From Chlamydiales bacterium (GTDB lineage: Bacteria; Chlamydiota; Chlamydiia; Chlamydiales; Criblamydiaceae): a stretch of DNA of 64,000 nt. Under the pieces are notes generated by a model that worked only from the letters and a program-made list of their open reading frames with translations, made no database searches and was not told the DNA's origin. Positions 53,749 through 61,734 of this stretch are shown here, piece after piece (positions within the stretch are counted from its first letter, which is position 1; each line of letters begins with the position of its first letter). Both the position numbers and the translations under genes were made by a program. Where the stretch lies: contig JACKPN010000003.1 in assembly GCA_024233575.1 (NCBI GenBank), forward strand, positions 62,001-126,000. The letters are read 5' to 3'.

Positions 53749-54408
53749 ATGCCTAAACGAAAACAGAAAATAGAGCCTTGGCATCTTCGAGAAGAAAGGA
53801 AGCGCAAAAAGCACACTGTTTCCGTTCGGAAGCGCTATTTGATTTGCACAGAAGGAAAAACTGAAGCAATTTATTTTGACCATTATAAAAGTTCTACAGG
53901 GCCCGTTGTCGTAGCATTAGACAAATCAGACCATAAAGTTAGCCTGGTCAAAAAAACGATTGAAGAAAGAGATCTAAGAATACAAGCTGACGAATTTGAT
54001 GATGAAATAGATGAAGCTTGGGTTGTACTAGATCGTGATGCTAATCCCCTGAACAGAGTAGACAAAGCTCATTTTAATAGGGCTTTAGAACTTGCCAAAA
54101 TCAATAACATTCATGTTGCTTACTCCAACGATGCATTCGAATTATGGTTTTTGTTGCATTATCAGGATTTATGGGCAGCTACGCACCGGGACCAGCTTTA
54201 TAAAATACTGTCAACGCATCGAAATGAAAAATATGAAAAGCCTCTTGATCTATACAAGGAAATTAAATCTCTGCGCTCGGTAGCTCTAAAACGAGCCGCC
54301 AAGCTATTGAAATCAGATCAATCACCTGTTGATTGCAATCCTTCAACAACCATCCATATTTTAGTTGAAAAGCTTATTGCCGAACCAGGATTCAGAGAAG
54401 AAAATTAA
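53749..54408 (+). CDS. rloB: RloB/AbiLii-like protein
   Basis: A 219-residue RloB protein. 'RYLICTEGKTEAIYF' carries the conserved Glu of a TOPRIM-like start, 'AWVVLDRDAN' gives the D-x-D, and 'YSNDAFELWFLLHY' is the family signature. The fold is TOPRIM-like and thought to act as the effector nuclease with RloA. It follows the ATPase by 15 bp with C-terminal basic residues. Together they form the element's defence module. Confidence 0.85.
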   Translation: MPKRKQKIEPWHLREERKRKKHTVSVRKRYLICTEGKTEAIYFDHYKSSTGPVVVALDKSDHKVSLVKKTIEERDLRIQADEFDDEIDEAWVVLDRDANPLNRVDKAHFNRALELAKINNIHVAYSNDAFELWFLLHYQDLWAATHRDQLYKILSTHRNEKYEKPLDLYKEIKSLRSVALKRAAKLLKSDQSPVDCNPSTTIHILVEKLIAEPGFREEN

Positions 54409-54432
54409 TTGAAGCAATACCTCAAAGGTTTT

Positions 54433-54596
54433 GTTTGAATGGTTTGAGCTTGTTTGAAAATTCATCCAACGGTCTGGTACTGAGAAAATATTAGAGTTTG
54501 AAAGTTTGAGTCTTTTTGCGTCTCTTTCTTTATTTTTTTGATTCAACGACTTGATCTTCGAGAAAAAGATCAAGACCATTGTCAAACTACTCAAAC
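54433..54596. repeat. Iteron-like cluster of GTTTGA repeats next to the primase gene
   Basis: GTTTGA occurs at 54433, 54442, 54452, 54496 and 54504, and its complement TCAAAC at 54582 and 54591; the copies are spaced 8-10 bp within each cluster. A 9-bp inverted repeat (CTTGATCTT / AAGATCAAG) lies between at 54550-54574. The 296-bp gap has no gene. Repeats beside a primase gene suggest a replication origin or a regulatory site. Confidence 0.5.
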
Positions 54597-54704
54597 AAAG
54601 CTCTAAGGAGTGAAAACTTCTGTTTTCTCAGAGAGGGTGGAATCCTAAAAATGCTTTGAGTTTATGATCCAAATTTTTCCAAACTATCCAATTTCATGAA
54701 CTCG

Positions 54705-56786
54705 CTAGTCGGATTTGATCAGAAAATAACCTTCATCTTTTTTAACTGGATTGCTTGACTTTCCAATTCGACCAGACTCCTCTAGAATTTCAAGTACTGA
54801 GTCATATGATAATTTGCCCCCTGAAAGAACTTTACTGGCCAGTAATTTATGTCTTAAGACTGTTCCATCGCATTTTGCAATATAGTAAAGCACTTTTCTG
54901 CAATTTCTCTGCATTTCGGATTCACCAAGTTCCGTATCAAAGAGAAATGCGGTGCTTTTGATAGCAAGCTCGACTATGCTTAGTGCTGCAGAAATTGATT
55001 CAGGCCAAACTGCGAAATCTGATTGCTGTAAAGAGCCTCTATCAGCTTCAAAGAATGGTTGAAAGATTATTGCCAATTTTAAAATGTAAGGACTCCACCT
55101 TTTGAGATAAGGATCTAGGACAGCCTGAGCTTTTTCTGAATAATTCTTGGAGTCCTTATACATTTCTTCATGGATCGTTTCAAATAGTTCTTTTGTCTCT
55201 TCTGGTAATTTGTACACACGATATTGCATGGCTGCAGTATTTAAAATATCTTCAATCCTTTCTTGAGCAGAAAGGAGGGTAGATCGATCTTTTTTCTTCG
55301 GCAGGGCTGGAGGAGTTTCGTTGATTGAAACAGGAAGAAAAAGCAAAAACCTTGCGAAAAATCCACTATCAACATCACTAGGTTTAATCTGGTCTTTAAT
55401 CCAGTCAATCGTAGACACTCCACATATACTGATGAATGGTTTTTCTATTCGAAGAGTGCCGTCACCTTTGGTTTTTTGATCAAAGCTATCAGGAACATCG
55501 TATAGAGCCGTAAATAACGACTTAAGACCCTCGTTGTATGTTTTCTCTAAATTAGAAAGCCATGTAGAAAATTCATGATGGAAAATAGTCCCTCCTCTTC
55601 CTCTGGAGATATCTTCAATTAATCCAGGCCCAGTGGTAAGATTTGGGAGCATAACATCGCTTTTCAAAATTTCAGCGTACTCCTTATCGATCCATTTTTC
55701 TATAGGTCCATCCTCTTTTTTCCTACTTCCCTTGTCACCAGAAGCCGATTCTTGTTCTTTTATAATTTTTACAAGTTGAGTATGTTTTTTACGCGCGATT
55801 GCATTTCCTAAGTTCAACGCCGTGCTTTTGAATCCACCGCTTTCTAAAATGTTTAAAATCCACACATTGGCATATAAATTTTGAAAATATTCATTATCTG
55901 GAATCAAATGATTTGTTTTAAAAAATCCACTGATAGTCGAAACAACAGCCGATGTTGTCATAATCGGATCTGCGTTCGAAAATTGCCCCATCTCTGAAAG
56001 GTAATTCTTTAAACATAAAGGCAAAGCTAAAAGAGAGTAGCGCTCTGTGGGATGTTGTTTTTGGATGATTCCTTGAGCAACTTTTGAAGGCAAATCTACA
56101 GAGAAAGAGATCTCCAGCAATTGCCTCTTTAATTCTTCCACCCCACTAATCTCAAGAAGATCATTAAAATCTGTCGGCCTTTTCCCATTTTTCAACCTAT
56201 AATCCAAGGAAAATTGAGGAAAACCGACCCCACATCCATATTTTTTAGCTATTGCTATAGCCTTGTTTCTTCCTGGATTATTTTCTCTTTCCACATCATC
56301 GTCACCTGCTATGATAATTCGATTATTCGGATATTTCACTTTTAAGATCGCTATGACAGATTCAATATTTCCACAATCGAATGCAATGACAACAGGGCTA
56401 TCCATTGCTTGATGGATACTAGCTCCAGAAGCATAGCCTTCACTTACATAAATGAAATACGAACCGGCTATAATTCCTATTTCGAAAAAACACCCTTTTT
56501 TCTCTCCACCAGGAAGAAAGAATTTATACACAGAACCATCAAACTGATTTACAGAAATGAATTGAAGAGAACGGATTTTACCTTCTACATTTCTAAGCGG
56601 TATTATAAGGGCATCATACCCTTTTAGATTCTTTCCAAAGCGAACGTTATAAGCCTTCACATTCTTTAATCTTAAGTATGCTTTATGTTGATCTGTATTA
56701 GGAGTTGCAGAAGCCTTATTCCAAATCTCATTAGCTTCTATTGCGACTTCTTCATGGCGTTTTAGGCGTTCTTTTTTCGTACGCAA
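54705..56786 (-). CDS. TOPRIM/DUF3987 primase-helicase, C-terminal part (frameshifted)
   Basis: About 693 residues. The N-terminal TOPRIM domain (about 40-185) has 'YVSEGYASGASIHQAM', 'VIAFDCGN' and 'IIAGDDDVE', the metal-binding acidic set. The DUF3987 domain follows (about 235-620), with a P-loop 'ESGGFKSTALNLG'. Such proteins prime and unwind P4-like element DNA. There is no ATG: the frame opens with TTG at 56786. The expected N-terminal part lies in another frame at 56752-57105. The two overlap by 35 bp at a six-base A run, so the gene is one primase split by one base. Confidence 0.8.
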   Translation of the reverse strand: MRTKKERLKRHEEVAIEANEIWNKASATPNTDQHKAYLRLKNVKAYNVRFGKNLKGYDALIIPLRNVEGKIRSLQFISVNQFDGSVYKFFLPGGEKKGCFFEIGIIAGSYFIYVSEGYASGASIHQAMDSPVVIAFDCGNIESVIAILKVKYPNNRIIIAGDDDVERENNPGRNKAIAIAKKYGCGVGFPQFSLDYRLKNGKRPTDFNDLLEISGVEELKRQLLEISFSVDLPSKVAQGIIQKQHPTERYSLLALPLCLKNYLSEMGQFSNADPIMTTSAVVSTISGFFKTNHLIPDNEYFQNLYANVWILNILESGGFKSTALNLGNAIARKKHTQLVKIIKEQESASGDKGSRKKEDGPIEKWIDKEYAEILKSDVMLPNLTTGPGLIEDISRGRGGTIFHHEFSTWLSNLEKTYNEGLKSLFTALYDVPDSFDQKTKGDGTLRIEKPFISICGVSTIDWIKDQIKPSDVDSGFFARFLLFLPVSINETPPALPKKKDRSTLLSAQERIEDILNTAAMQYRVYKLPEETKELFETIHEEMYKDSKNYSEKAQAVLDPYLKRWSPYILKLAIIFQPFFEADRGSLQQSDFAVWPESISAALSIVELAIKSTAFLFDTELGESEMQRNCRKVLYYIAKCDGTVLRHKLLASKVLSGGKLSYDSVLEILEESGRIGKSSNPVKKDEGYFLIKSD

Positions 56787-57105
56787 GATTTATTTCTTTC
56801 AGATGTTGTTGTAGAGCCATACTTTCTTCAATTGAATGAGAAAAGATAAAAATCATCCTTCCATGATTGATATTGGAATTTAGCTTCTGGATCACTCCAA
56901 GATCCATAACACATGACCAAGTAATCATTTTCTTGAAAGACCCAAGATCTGGCCACATACCATTCATCCTTTTTTTCTTGTTCATATCTCTTGAAAAACG
57001 ATGAATATTCCCATCTAGCTGGATAGGTCCATCAAAAAAGATTCCATTTTGATTCATATGTAGGAGGCAATTGCGCTCCAAGTCATTTAGGGTATGGTTA
57101 TTCAT
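56752..57105 (-). CDS. N-terminal part of the frameshifted primase
   Basis: A 117-residue frame. 'IQLDGNIHRFSRDMNKKKRM' followed by 'NGMW' is the DGxxHRF...NGWY motif that opens TOPRIM-type element primases. It reads 'YEKRTPKTP' and stops, whereas removing one A from the A6 run at 56772-56777 (T6 on the plus strand) joins it in frame to 'ERLKRHEEVAIEANEIWNKA'. It overlaps the AlpA-like gene by 4 bp. Confidence 0.75.
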   Translation of the reverse strand: MNNHTLNDLERNCLLHMNQNGIFFDGPIQLDGNIHRFSRDMNKKKRMNGMWPDLGSFKKMITWSCVMDLGVIQKLNSNINHGRMIFIFSHSIEESMALQQHLKEINLAYEKRTPKTP

Positions 57106-57299
57106 TGTCCATTACCCTCTGGCTTGTGATTTTGTTCCCAGGCTTGAAGATCTATCAATCGCCACCGAGTTGAACCACCTCCAAGCTTTACTGGTTTAGG
57201 AAATTTCCCCTGTTTAACCCATCGCCATACTGTAGGGCGACTGATGCTGTAACGACTAGCGATTTCTGTATCACGTAAGAAGGGTGTTAAATTCTGCAT
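57102..57299 (-). CDS. AlpA-like excisionase/regulator
   Basis: A 65-residue winged helix-turn-helix protein: 'FLRDTEIASRYSISRPTVWRW' (helix-turn-helix core) then 'VKQGKFPKPVKLGG', the AlpA/MerR-like pattern. Such proteins act as excisionase or as activator of the integrase in P4-like elements. It is translated with the primase (4-bp overlap) and lies 75 bp after the 57374-57973 gene. Confidence 0.88.
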   Translation of the reverse strand: MQNLTPFLRDTEIASRYSISRPTVWRWVKQGKFPKPVKLGGGSTRWRLIDLQAWEQNHKPEGNGQ

Positions 57300-57373
57300 T
57301 GCATAACCTCATTTTGTTGTTATGCGATGCATATTGACACTTAAAGATTTTTACAGAGGATGTTGTGCACAAA

Positions 57374-57973
57374 CTATATTTTCTTTTTCCTTACATAGCC
57401 TGTACGTGTTTGATGGACATGCGACACAGATTTACCAACACGCTTAGCCACTAATTTATCAAGGGCATGAATAGACCAACTCGATTTTTTCTTTTTTTCT
57501 TCATCGAACAAAGCTTGATATTCCGCTTTCTTCGCTTCTCTCGCATTTTTATACACCTTAGCAGTTTCTTCTCCTCCTCGCCACCAACCATCGATTTTTT
57601 TTCCTATTACAGTCGGGGCTAGAAAATTGAATCCGAATAACTCTGTTATTTGGTCCATTTTTTCAGTGCATTCAATAAAATCTAGCATTTGATCAATTAA
57701 GGCCAAGGAAGCTTTGACTTTAGAATTTCCAAAAAACATTTGCTCTTGCTCATGTGTCATCGCTCCTCCGCAAGCCCTCTCCCACTCCTTGCGCATTTCA
57801 TTTATCTGCTTTTGTTTAAAATTTCTTAATGCGTTCACAATCTCTTGAAGCGTAGCAAAAGAAGAACATTCCTCTTTCATCTTCCATATTTTAGAAAAAA
57901 TATTTCGATACCTTGGATCTTGCGCTATTTCTTTTCTTATAAAGTCCGTGTCTAATTCTTCCTTAATCTCCAT
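57374..57973 (-). CDS. Hypothetical element protein
   Basis: A 199-residue, charged, helical protein with no recognised domain. The end 'KSVSHVHQTRTGYVRKKKI' is strongly basic and may bind DNA or RNA. It overlaps the integrase by 11 bp, so it is translated with it. It may be a regulatory or accessory recombination protein, but this is a guess from position. Confidence 0.5.
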   Translation of the reverse strand: MEIKEELDTDFIRKEIAQDPRYRNIFSKIWKMKEECSSFATLQEIVNALRNFKQKQINEMRKEWERACGGAMTHEQEQMFFGNSKVKASLALIDQMLDFIECTEKMDQITELFGFNFLAPTVIGKKIDGWWRGGEETAKVYKNAREAKKAEYQALFDEEKKKKSSWSIHALDKLVAKRVGKSVSHVHQTRTGYVRKKKI

Positions 57974-59282
57974 TCTGAAGACCTCTTCTTGCTAAACTTT
58001 CTAAATGATTTCCTAGCTTCTCCCACGCCTCTTTCATTTCAGCCTCATAAGTATGTCGTTGATAGATGCGTTTGACTCGATTTTCCTCTAAATGATTAAG
58101 GCAACGTTCAGCAACTTCAGGAAGCACACCAAGAGCTGTCATCATGGTTGCGCCAGTTCTTCTTAAATCATGGGGTCTCCAAAGACCTCGGGAAAGATTG
58201 AGAGCGGCATTATTCTTAGTTCGATTACTTTTATCTGGGTGTAAGCGTTGACGATCTGTAATTTGCCTTGTCACAGTTTTAGGACAAATAGGATCTTGTT
58301 TACGTCGACTTGCAGGGAAACACCACTCTCCACCGCCAGTAATAGTGTGAAGCTTCTTAAAAAGGCTAAAAGTAAATGGGGATAAGAAAATAATCAGCTC
58401 ACGATCATTTTTGCTGTGTTCAGAAGGGATGAGCCAAAGCTTGCGATTCATGTCCACGTGGCTCCACTGAGCTTTAAAGAGCTCACCTATACGGCAACAC
58501 GTACCCAGAATAAGCCAAATCCCTAATTGGATTGTTTCTGCAAGATTTGTAGATGAAAGTTGTGTAGCAAGCTGTTGGATTTCATCTTCATTAAGCACTC
58601 GTTCGCGTTCGACATTTGCACCGCCAATTGTCGTTTTGCTAATAGCAGCTGTAGGATCAACTTCAAGAAGATCGCGAGTCACAGCAAATCGAAACATTTG
58701 ACGGATAAGACTAAAAATTACTTTAGCCATCCGGTTGACACCGCGTTGTAGTAGCTTGTCTGTAATTTTAGTGATGTCACCTTTTCGGACTTCTTTAACG
58801 TTGAATTCTCCAATAAAAGGAATAACATCTTTCAACATCATTCGGCGGGCTTCAGCCCCTTTGTCTTTACGATTCACAAGGTCGATGCTAGCCCACTGTT
58901 CGAATAAATCTTTTACAAGAACTCTACTTGCTTGTTCTCGAATAGCCTCCGCAGCTCTTTTTCGTTTATCTTCTACTGGATCTGCTCCGTTATGGCGTAC
59001 ATCATTTTTCAATCTCTCTGCTTCTCGTCGTGCCACTGTAACAGTAATATTTCCAGCATCGTTTCTTCCGTCTTTAAAACAACCCAACCCTTTTTTCCGT
59101 TCACGCCATTTTCGTTTGTGGCAAGGAACGGTATAGCAAAAGATCCATGATTTTGAACCTGTCGGCTTTACTCTTAAGACTAGACCTTTTACTAGTGAAT
59201 CGCGTATATAATAAGCCTTCTCCTTGGGCTTAAGTCTTTGGCAGTAATCATCAGCGTTGGTTTTGGGAATGGTCTCTTTCAT
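57963..59282 (-). CDS. int: Tyrosine integrase (P4/phage-like)
   Basis: About 439 residues from the ATG at 59282. The N-terminal arm-binding DUF4102-type domain has 'YYIRDSLVKGLVLRVKPTG'. The core-binding SAM-like part is about 125-215. The catalytic domain (about 250-420) has R in 'GTCCRIGELF', H-x-x-R in 'PHDLRRTGA' and the nucleophile Y in 'RIYQRHTYEAEM'. It cuts and joins the tRNA-Pro att sites. The frame extends to 59348, but that stretch covers the GGTGGTGGA site and is probably not translated. Confidence 0.92.
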   Translation of the reverse strand: MKETIPKTNADDYCQRLKPKEKAYYIRDSLVKGLVLRVKPTGSKSWIFCYTVPCHKRKWRERKKGLGCFKDGRNDAGNITVTVARREAERLKNDVRHNGADPVEDKRKRAAEAIREQASRVLVKDLFEQWASIDLVNRKDKGAEARRMMLKDVIPFIGEFNVKEVRKGDITKITDKLLQRGVNRMAKVIFSLIRQMFRFAVTRDLLEVDPTAAISKTTIGGANVERERVLNEDEIQQLATQLSSTNLAETIQLGIWLILGTCCRIGELFKAQWSHVDMNRKLWLIPSEHSKNDRELIIFLSPFTFSLFKKLHTITGGGEWCFPASRRKQDPICPKTVTRQITDRQRLHPDKSNRTKNNAALNLSRGLWRPHDLRRTGATMMTALGVLPEVAERCLNHLEENRVKRIYQRHTYEAEMKEAWEKLGNHLESLARRGLQNGD

Positions 59283-59299
59283 AAGGAGCCTTGTATTTT

Positions 59300-59322
59300 G
59301 GGTGGTGGACAGGTGGTGGATG
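59300..59322 (+). repeat. Candidate integrase arm-type site, right
   Basis: GGGTGGTGGACAGGTGGTGGATG, one base different from 49620-49642. It lies 18 bp upstream of the integrase start, so it could also allow the integrase to repress its own gene. Confidence 0.6.
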
Positions 59323-59449
59323 AAACCACCTAATAATGAATCCAACATTATGCAACAAAATATTGATACAAATCAAGACAAGAGATAGCCTTAAGGTCTA
59401 TTTTTGAGTAGAAGATGAGATTGAATGAAATGGGAAAATACAGGAAAAA

Positions 59450-59503
59450 ACTTGCATGGGGTGCAAGGGGTCGGAGGTTCGAATCCTCTCACCCAGATTC
59501 TTT
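59450..59503 (+). repeat. attR of the first element, attL of the second (54 bp)
   Basis: Identical to 49511-49564 (anticodon stem to 3' flank of tRNA-Pro). Immediately left of it is a partial copy of the dispersed repeat (59422-59455, inverted). Confidence 0.92.
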
Positions 59504-59591
59504 ATTTCTAACTCAGTTCAAGATCGGTTTTTGCAACACGGCCTCCCCCGAAAATGCTTTTTGAATCATTTTCGGTATAGCCTTTTTAAAG

Positions 59592-61511
59592 TTAAAGAAA
59601 GCTCATGCCGAGTAGGCTGGTAACCTGGTTTACTGCACCCAACGCCAAATGACCTGGTGTTTGCAGAGTATAGCGAATACGATTTGCCTGATACAATAAA
59701 CTAACAACCTCCTTAGCCCTGTTTCGATTGGGACTATCCGAAAAGCTGACTTGTAAAGCGATTGTTAAAGCTGTTAGACCGCAGTTGTTTATTTTGGTGC
59801 GAGTCAATTTATCTGACTTCATCAACTCTTTAACTGCATTGATAGCGCCTTTCTCCGCCGCCATCATCAACGCAGTACGATCATAGCCATAGGTAGACGT
59901 ACTCATATTAATCCCTCCATCGTCATTTTTTAAGATTAAGCTGATCACTTCATGCGCATCTTGTCCAGCAGCCCTAATCAGCGGTGTATTTCCAATATTG
60001 TCTCTCGCATATACATTAATACCAGGCTGCTTCAGCAAAATTTCGCACACTTTTGGGTAGTTTTCATGCGCAGCAAGATGTAATGCCGTCTCTGAATTAT
60101 ATGAATTTACAAAATTCGCATTAGCGTCTTGCCCAAGTAAAAAGCTCACCACCCCTTCGCGGCCGCGTTCAGCCCCATGTAAAAGAGCAGAATTACCCTC
60201 TCCTTTCAAGGTGCAGTCGATATTGCTAACCCGTGAACACAGTGCCCTTACAAGCGCCACTCTTCCATGCATTGCAGCATAGACAAACGCACGATCAATA
60301 TCCTGATTATAGGTGCTCTCTTTCGCCTCAAGTTCATCTGGAATTTCGTAATTCATCAGAGCACAGGCTATCTTTTTCGCATCGGAACGGGAACCCTCAA
60401 CATGCCTAAAGGCTAAGTCAAAGGTTTGTTCATCAAGAAGGCTCTTTGCTTCCTCCACCATCTTGCGGTCTTTACGGGGATAACGACTAAAGAATTTAGG
60501 AGGCATAGCAGCAATACAGTTAGGAGTCTTTTCTTTCGAGTGCTGTAACAAGATTTCAACCCCTTCGAGGTAATTTTCAAACATTGCCCACTCAAAAGCA
60601 TTTTTTCCACTCTTATCACGGGTTGTTAAGTCTGGCGAACCTCGTTTCAACAGTTCCTTTAATGTCTTCGGCTGCTTGTATTGACACGCATACATAATCA
60701 ACGTTGTATCGTTGCTGTCAGCATCGTTAGGATCAATATTTTGATCCGTGAGCAGCTCTTCGGTAACTCTCGATTCAGAAATTAGATTTTCTGTTCCCTG
60801 TATTATTGCGCGGCGCAACGCGCTATGGATGTCGTCTTGTGTCAACTTATTAGACTCCATCAGTATCTTAACCATCGGCCTATCACAATGAAATGTTGCC
60901 TGTGTAAGCGCTGTCTGCTCTGTATTGCCAATCGTTACCGCCTTGCTAGGAAGAAGGGACTCGACTTTCACTATCTCACGGGCCATCCAGTGGCTTTGAT
61001 TTTCTACCGCATTGAAAAGTGGCGTATATCCAAAAGGAAGTGATTCGTTATAATCAAAATCTTTTGCCCAATCCTGACTTCTAAACGCGAGATAGCAGTT
61101 TCTGGCACCACTGCTCGTAATGACACCCAAAGTATATTTTCTAGCGTCTAGATTGAAGGTGCTATAATCAAAAGTGAAAGTAATCTTTGTCCATCCAAGA
61201 CGTTCACTGTCATGACGTTTCGCAATGCAGTCATAAATGCGAGTCGCTAACCGCGTTAATGATGGTTCATTTAATTCATTAACATTAACAACGCCAAGAA
61301 ACTTTTTAGCCAACTGTGTTACAAGATCGGAATGTTGGGTGAGCGCCCTAAATCTCTTGCATGCAAAGCTGAAGCGAGCGATGTCCTGCAAATCTAAAAA
61401 GTTGACTATCAGATACCGCCATAGCTCGTTAGGCATTCTGTTTAAATCAAAAGGTTGTACTTGAGGTTGGATGTCAGTATAAACATCGTAGGATGAAGTT
61501 GATCTTATCAT
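59592..61511 (-). CDS. F-box/ankyrin-repeat protein (candidate host effector)
   Basis: A 639-residue protein. Residues about 24-56 form an F-box: 'MPNELWRYLIVNFLDLQDIA' with 'FACKRFRAL'. About nine ankyrin units follow, for example 'TALHLAAHENYPKVCEILLK' and 'GNTPLIRAAGQDAHEVISL'. F-box proteins recruit the SCF ubiquitin ligase of eukaryotes, and bacteria gain them only as effectors. The ankyrin array would choose the target. No signal peptide is present, so type III export is assumed. GAGG precedes the ATG. The only gene between att copies 2 and 3. Confidence 0.85.
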   Translation of the reverse strand: MIRSTSSYDVYTDIQPQVQPFDLNRMPNELWRYLIVNFLDLQDIARFSFACKRFRALTQHSDLVTQLAKKFLGVVNVNELNEPSLTRLATRIYDCIAKRHDSERLGWTKITFTFDYSTFNLDARKYTLGVITSSGARNCYLAFRSQDWAKDFDYNESLPFGYTPLFNAVENQSHWMAREIVKVESLLPSKAVTIGNTEQTALTQATFHCDRPMVKILMESNKLTQDDIHSALRRAIIQGTENLISESRVTEELLTDQNIDPNDADSNDTTLIMYACQYKQPKTLKELLKRGSPDLTTRDKSGKNAFEWAMFENYLEGVEILLQHSKEKTPNCIAAMPPKFFSRYPRKDRKMVEEAKSLLDEQTFDLAFRHVEGSRSDAKKIACALMNYEIPDELEAKESTYNQDIDRAFVYAAMHGRVALVRALCSRVSNIDCTLKGEGNSALLHGAERGREGVVSFLLGQDANANFVNSYNSETALHLAAHENYPKVCEILLKQPGINVYARDNIGNTPLIRAAGQDAHEVISLILKNDDGGINMSTSTYGYDRTALMMAAEKGAINAVKELMKSDKLTRTKINNCGLTALTIALQVSFSDSPNRNRAKEVVSLLYQANRIRYTLQTPGHLALGAVNQVTSLLGMSFL

Positions 61512-61680
61512 TTTGTCCTCACTTTTTAGAAAATATTTAACCGACTTTCTGTAAATTCAGGTAGCACTTAAAGGTGGGTTACATAAAATTTGATAAAAAT
61601 TCAGGCGACAAACTAACACGCATAAATGATTTAAGTCTTTATAAAAAAATTAGAGTTAATGACGAGATAGAATACAAAAA

Positions 61681-61734
61681 ACTTACATGAGGTGCAAGGG
61701 GGCGGAGGTTCGAATCCTCTCACCCAGATTCTTT
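61681..61734 (+). repeat. Diverged third copy of the tRNA-Pro att repeat
   Basis: 54 bp with three substitutions against the other two copies (ACTTA for ACTTG, CATGA for CATGG, GGGG for GGGT). It runs into the stop codon of the minus-strand gene 61734-62918. Confidence 0.85.

Larger units (their letters stand above)
49511..59503. mobile_element. Integrative element in tRNA-Pro (about 10 kb)
   Basis: Bounded by an exact 54-bp repeat of the tRNA 3' end. It carries a tyrosine integrase at the right end, an AlpA-like regulator, a TOPRIM/DUF3987 primase (frameshifted), a DUF5681 protein, a RloA/RloB pair and two exported proteins. It is more AT-rich than the core. A P4-satellite-like or mobilisable genomic island is the best class: no conjugation or virion genes are seen. 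Confidence 0.9.
59504..61734. mobile_element. Second, small tRNA-Pro insertion (about 2.2 kb)
   Basis: It lies between exact copy 2 and diverged copy 3 of the tRNA 3' end. It carries one gene (F-box/ankyrin) and no integrase, so it is a cargo remnant or a satellite that used the integrase of a neighbour. The divergence of copy 3 makes it the older insertion. Confidence 0.6.

Noticed and set aside
54361..54594. 77-codon minus-strand frame over the end of rloB
   Set aside because: It runs through the GTTTGA repeat cluster and has a composition typical of AT-rich noncoding DNA.
59282..59348. N-terminal extension of the integrase to 59348
   Set aside because: The extra 22 residues would be coded by the GGTGGTGGA repeat and do not resemble the family start; the ATG at 59282 fits better.
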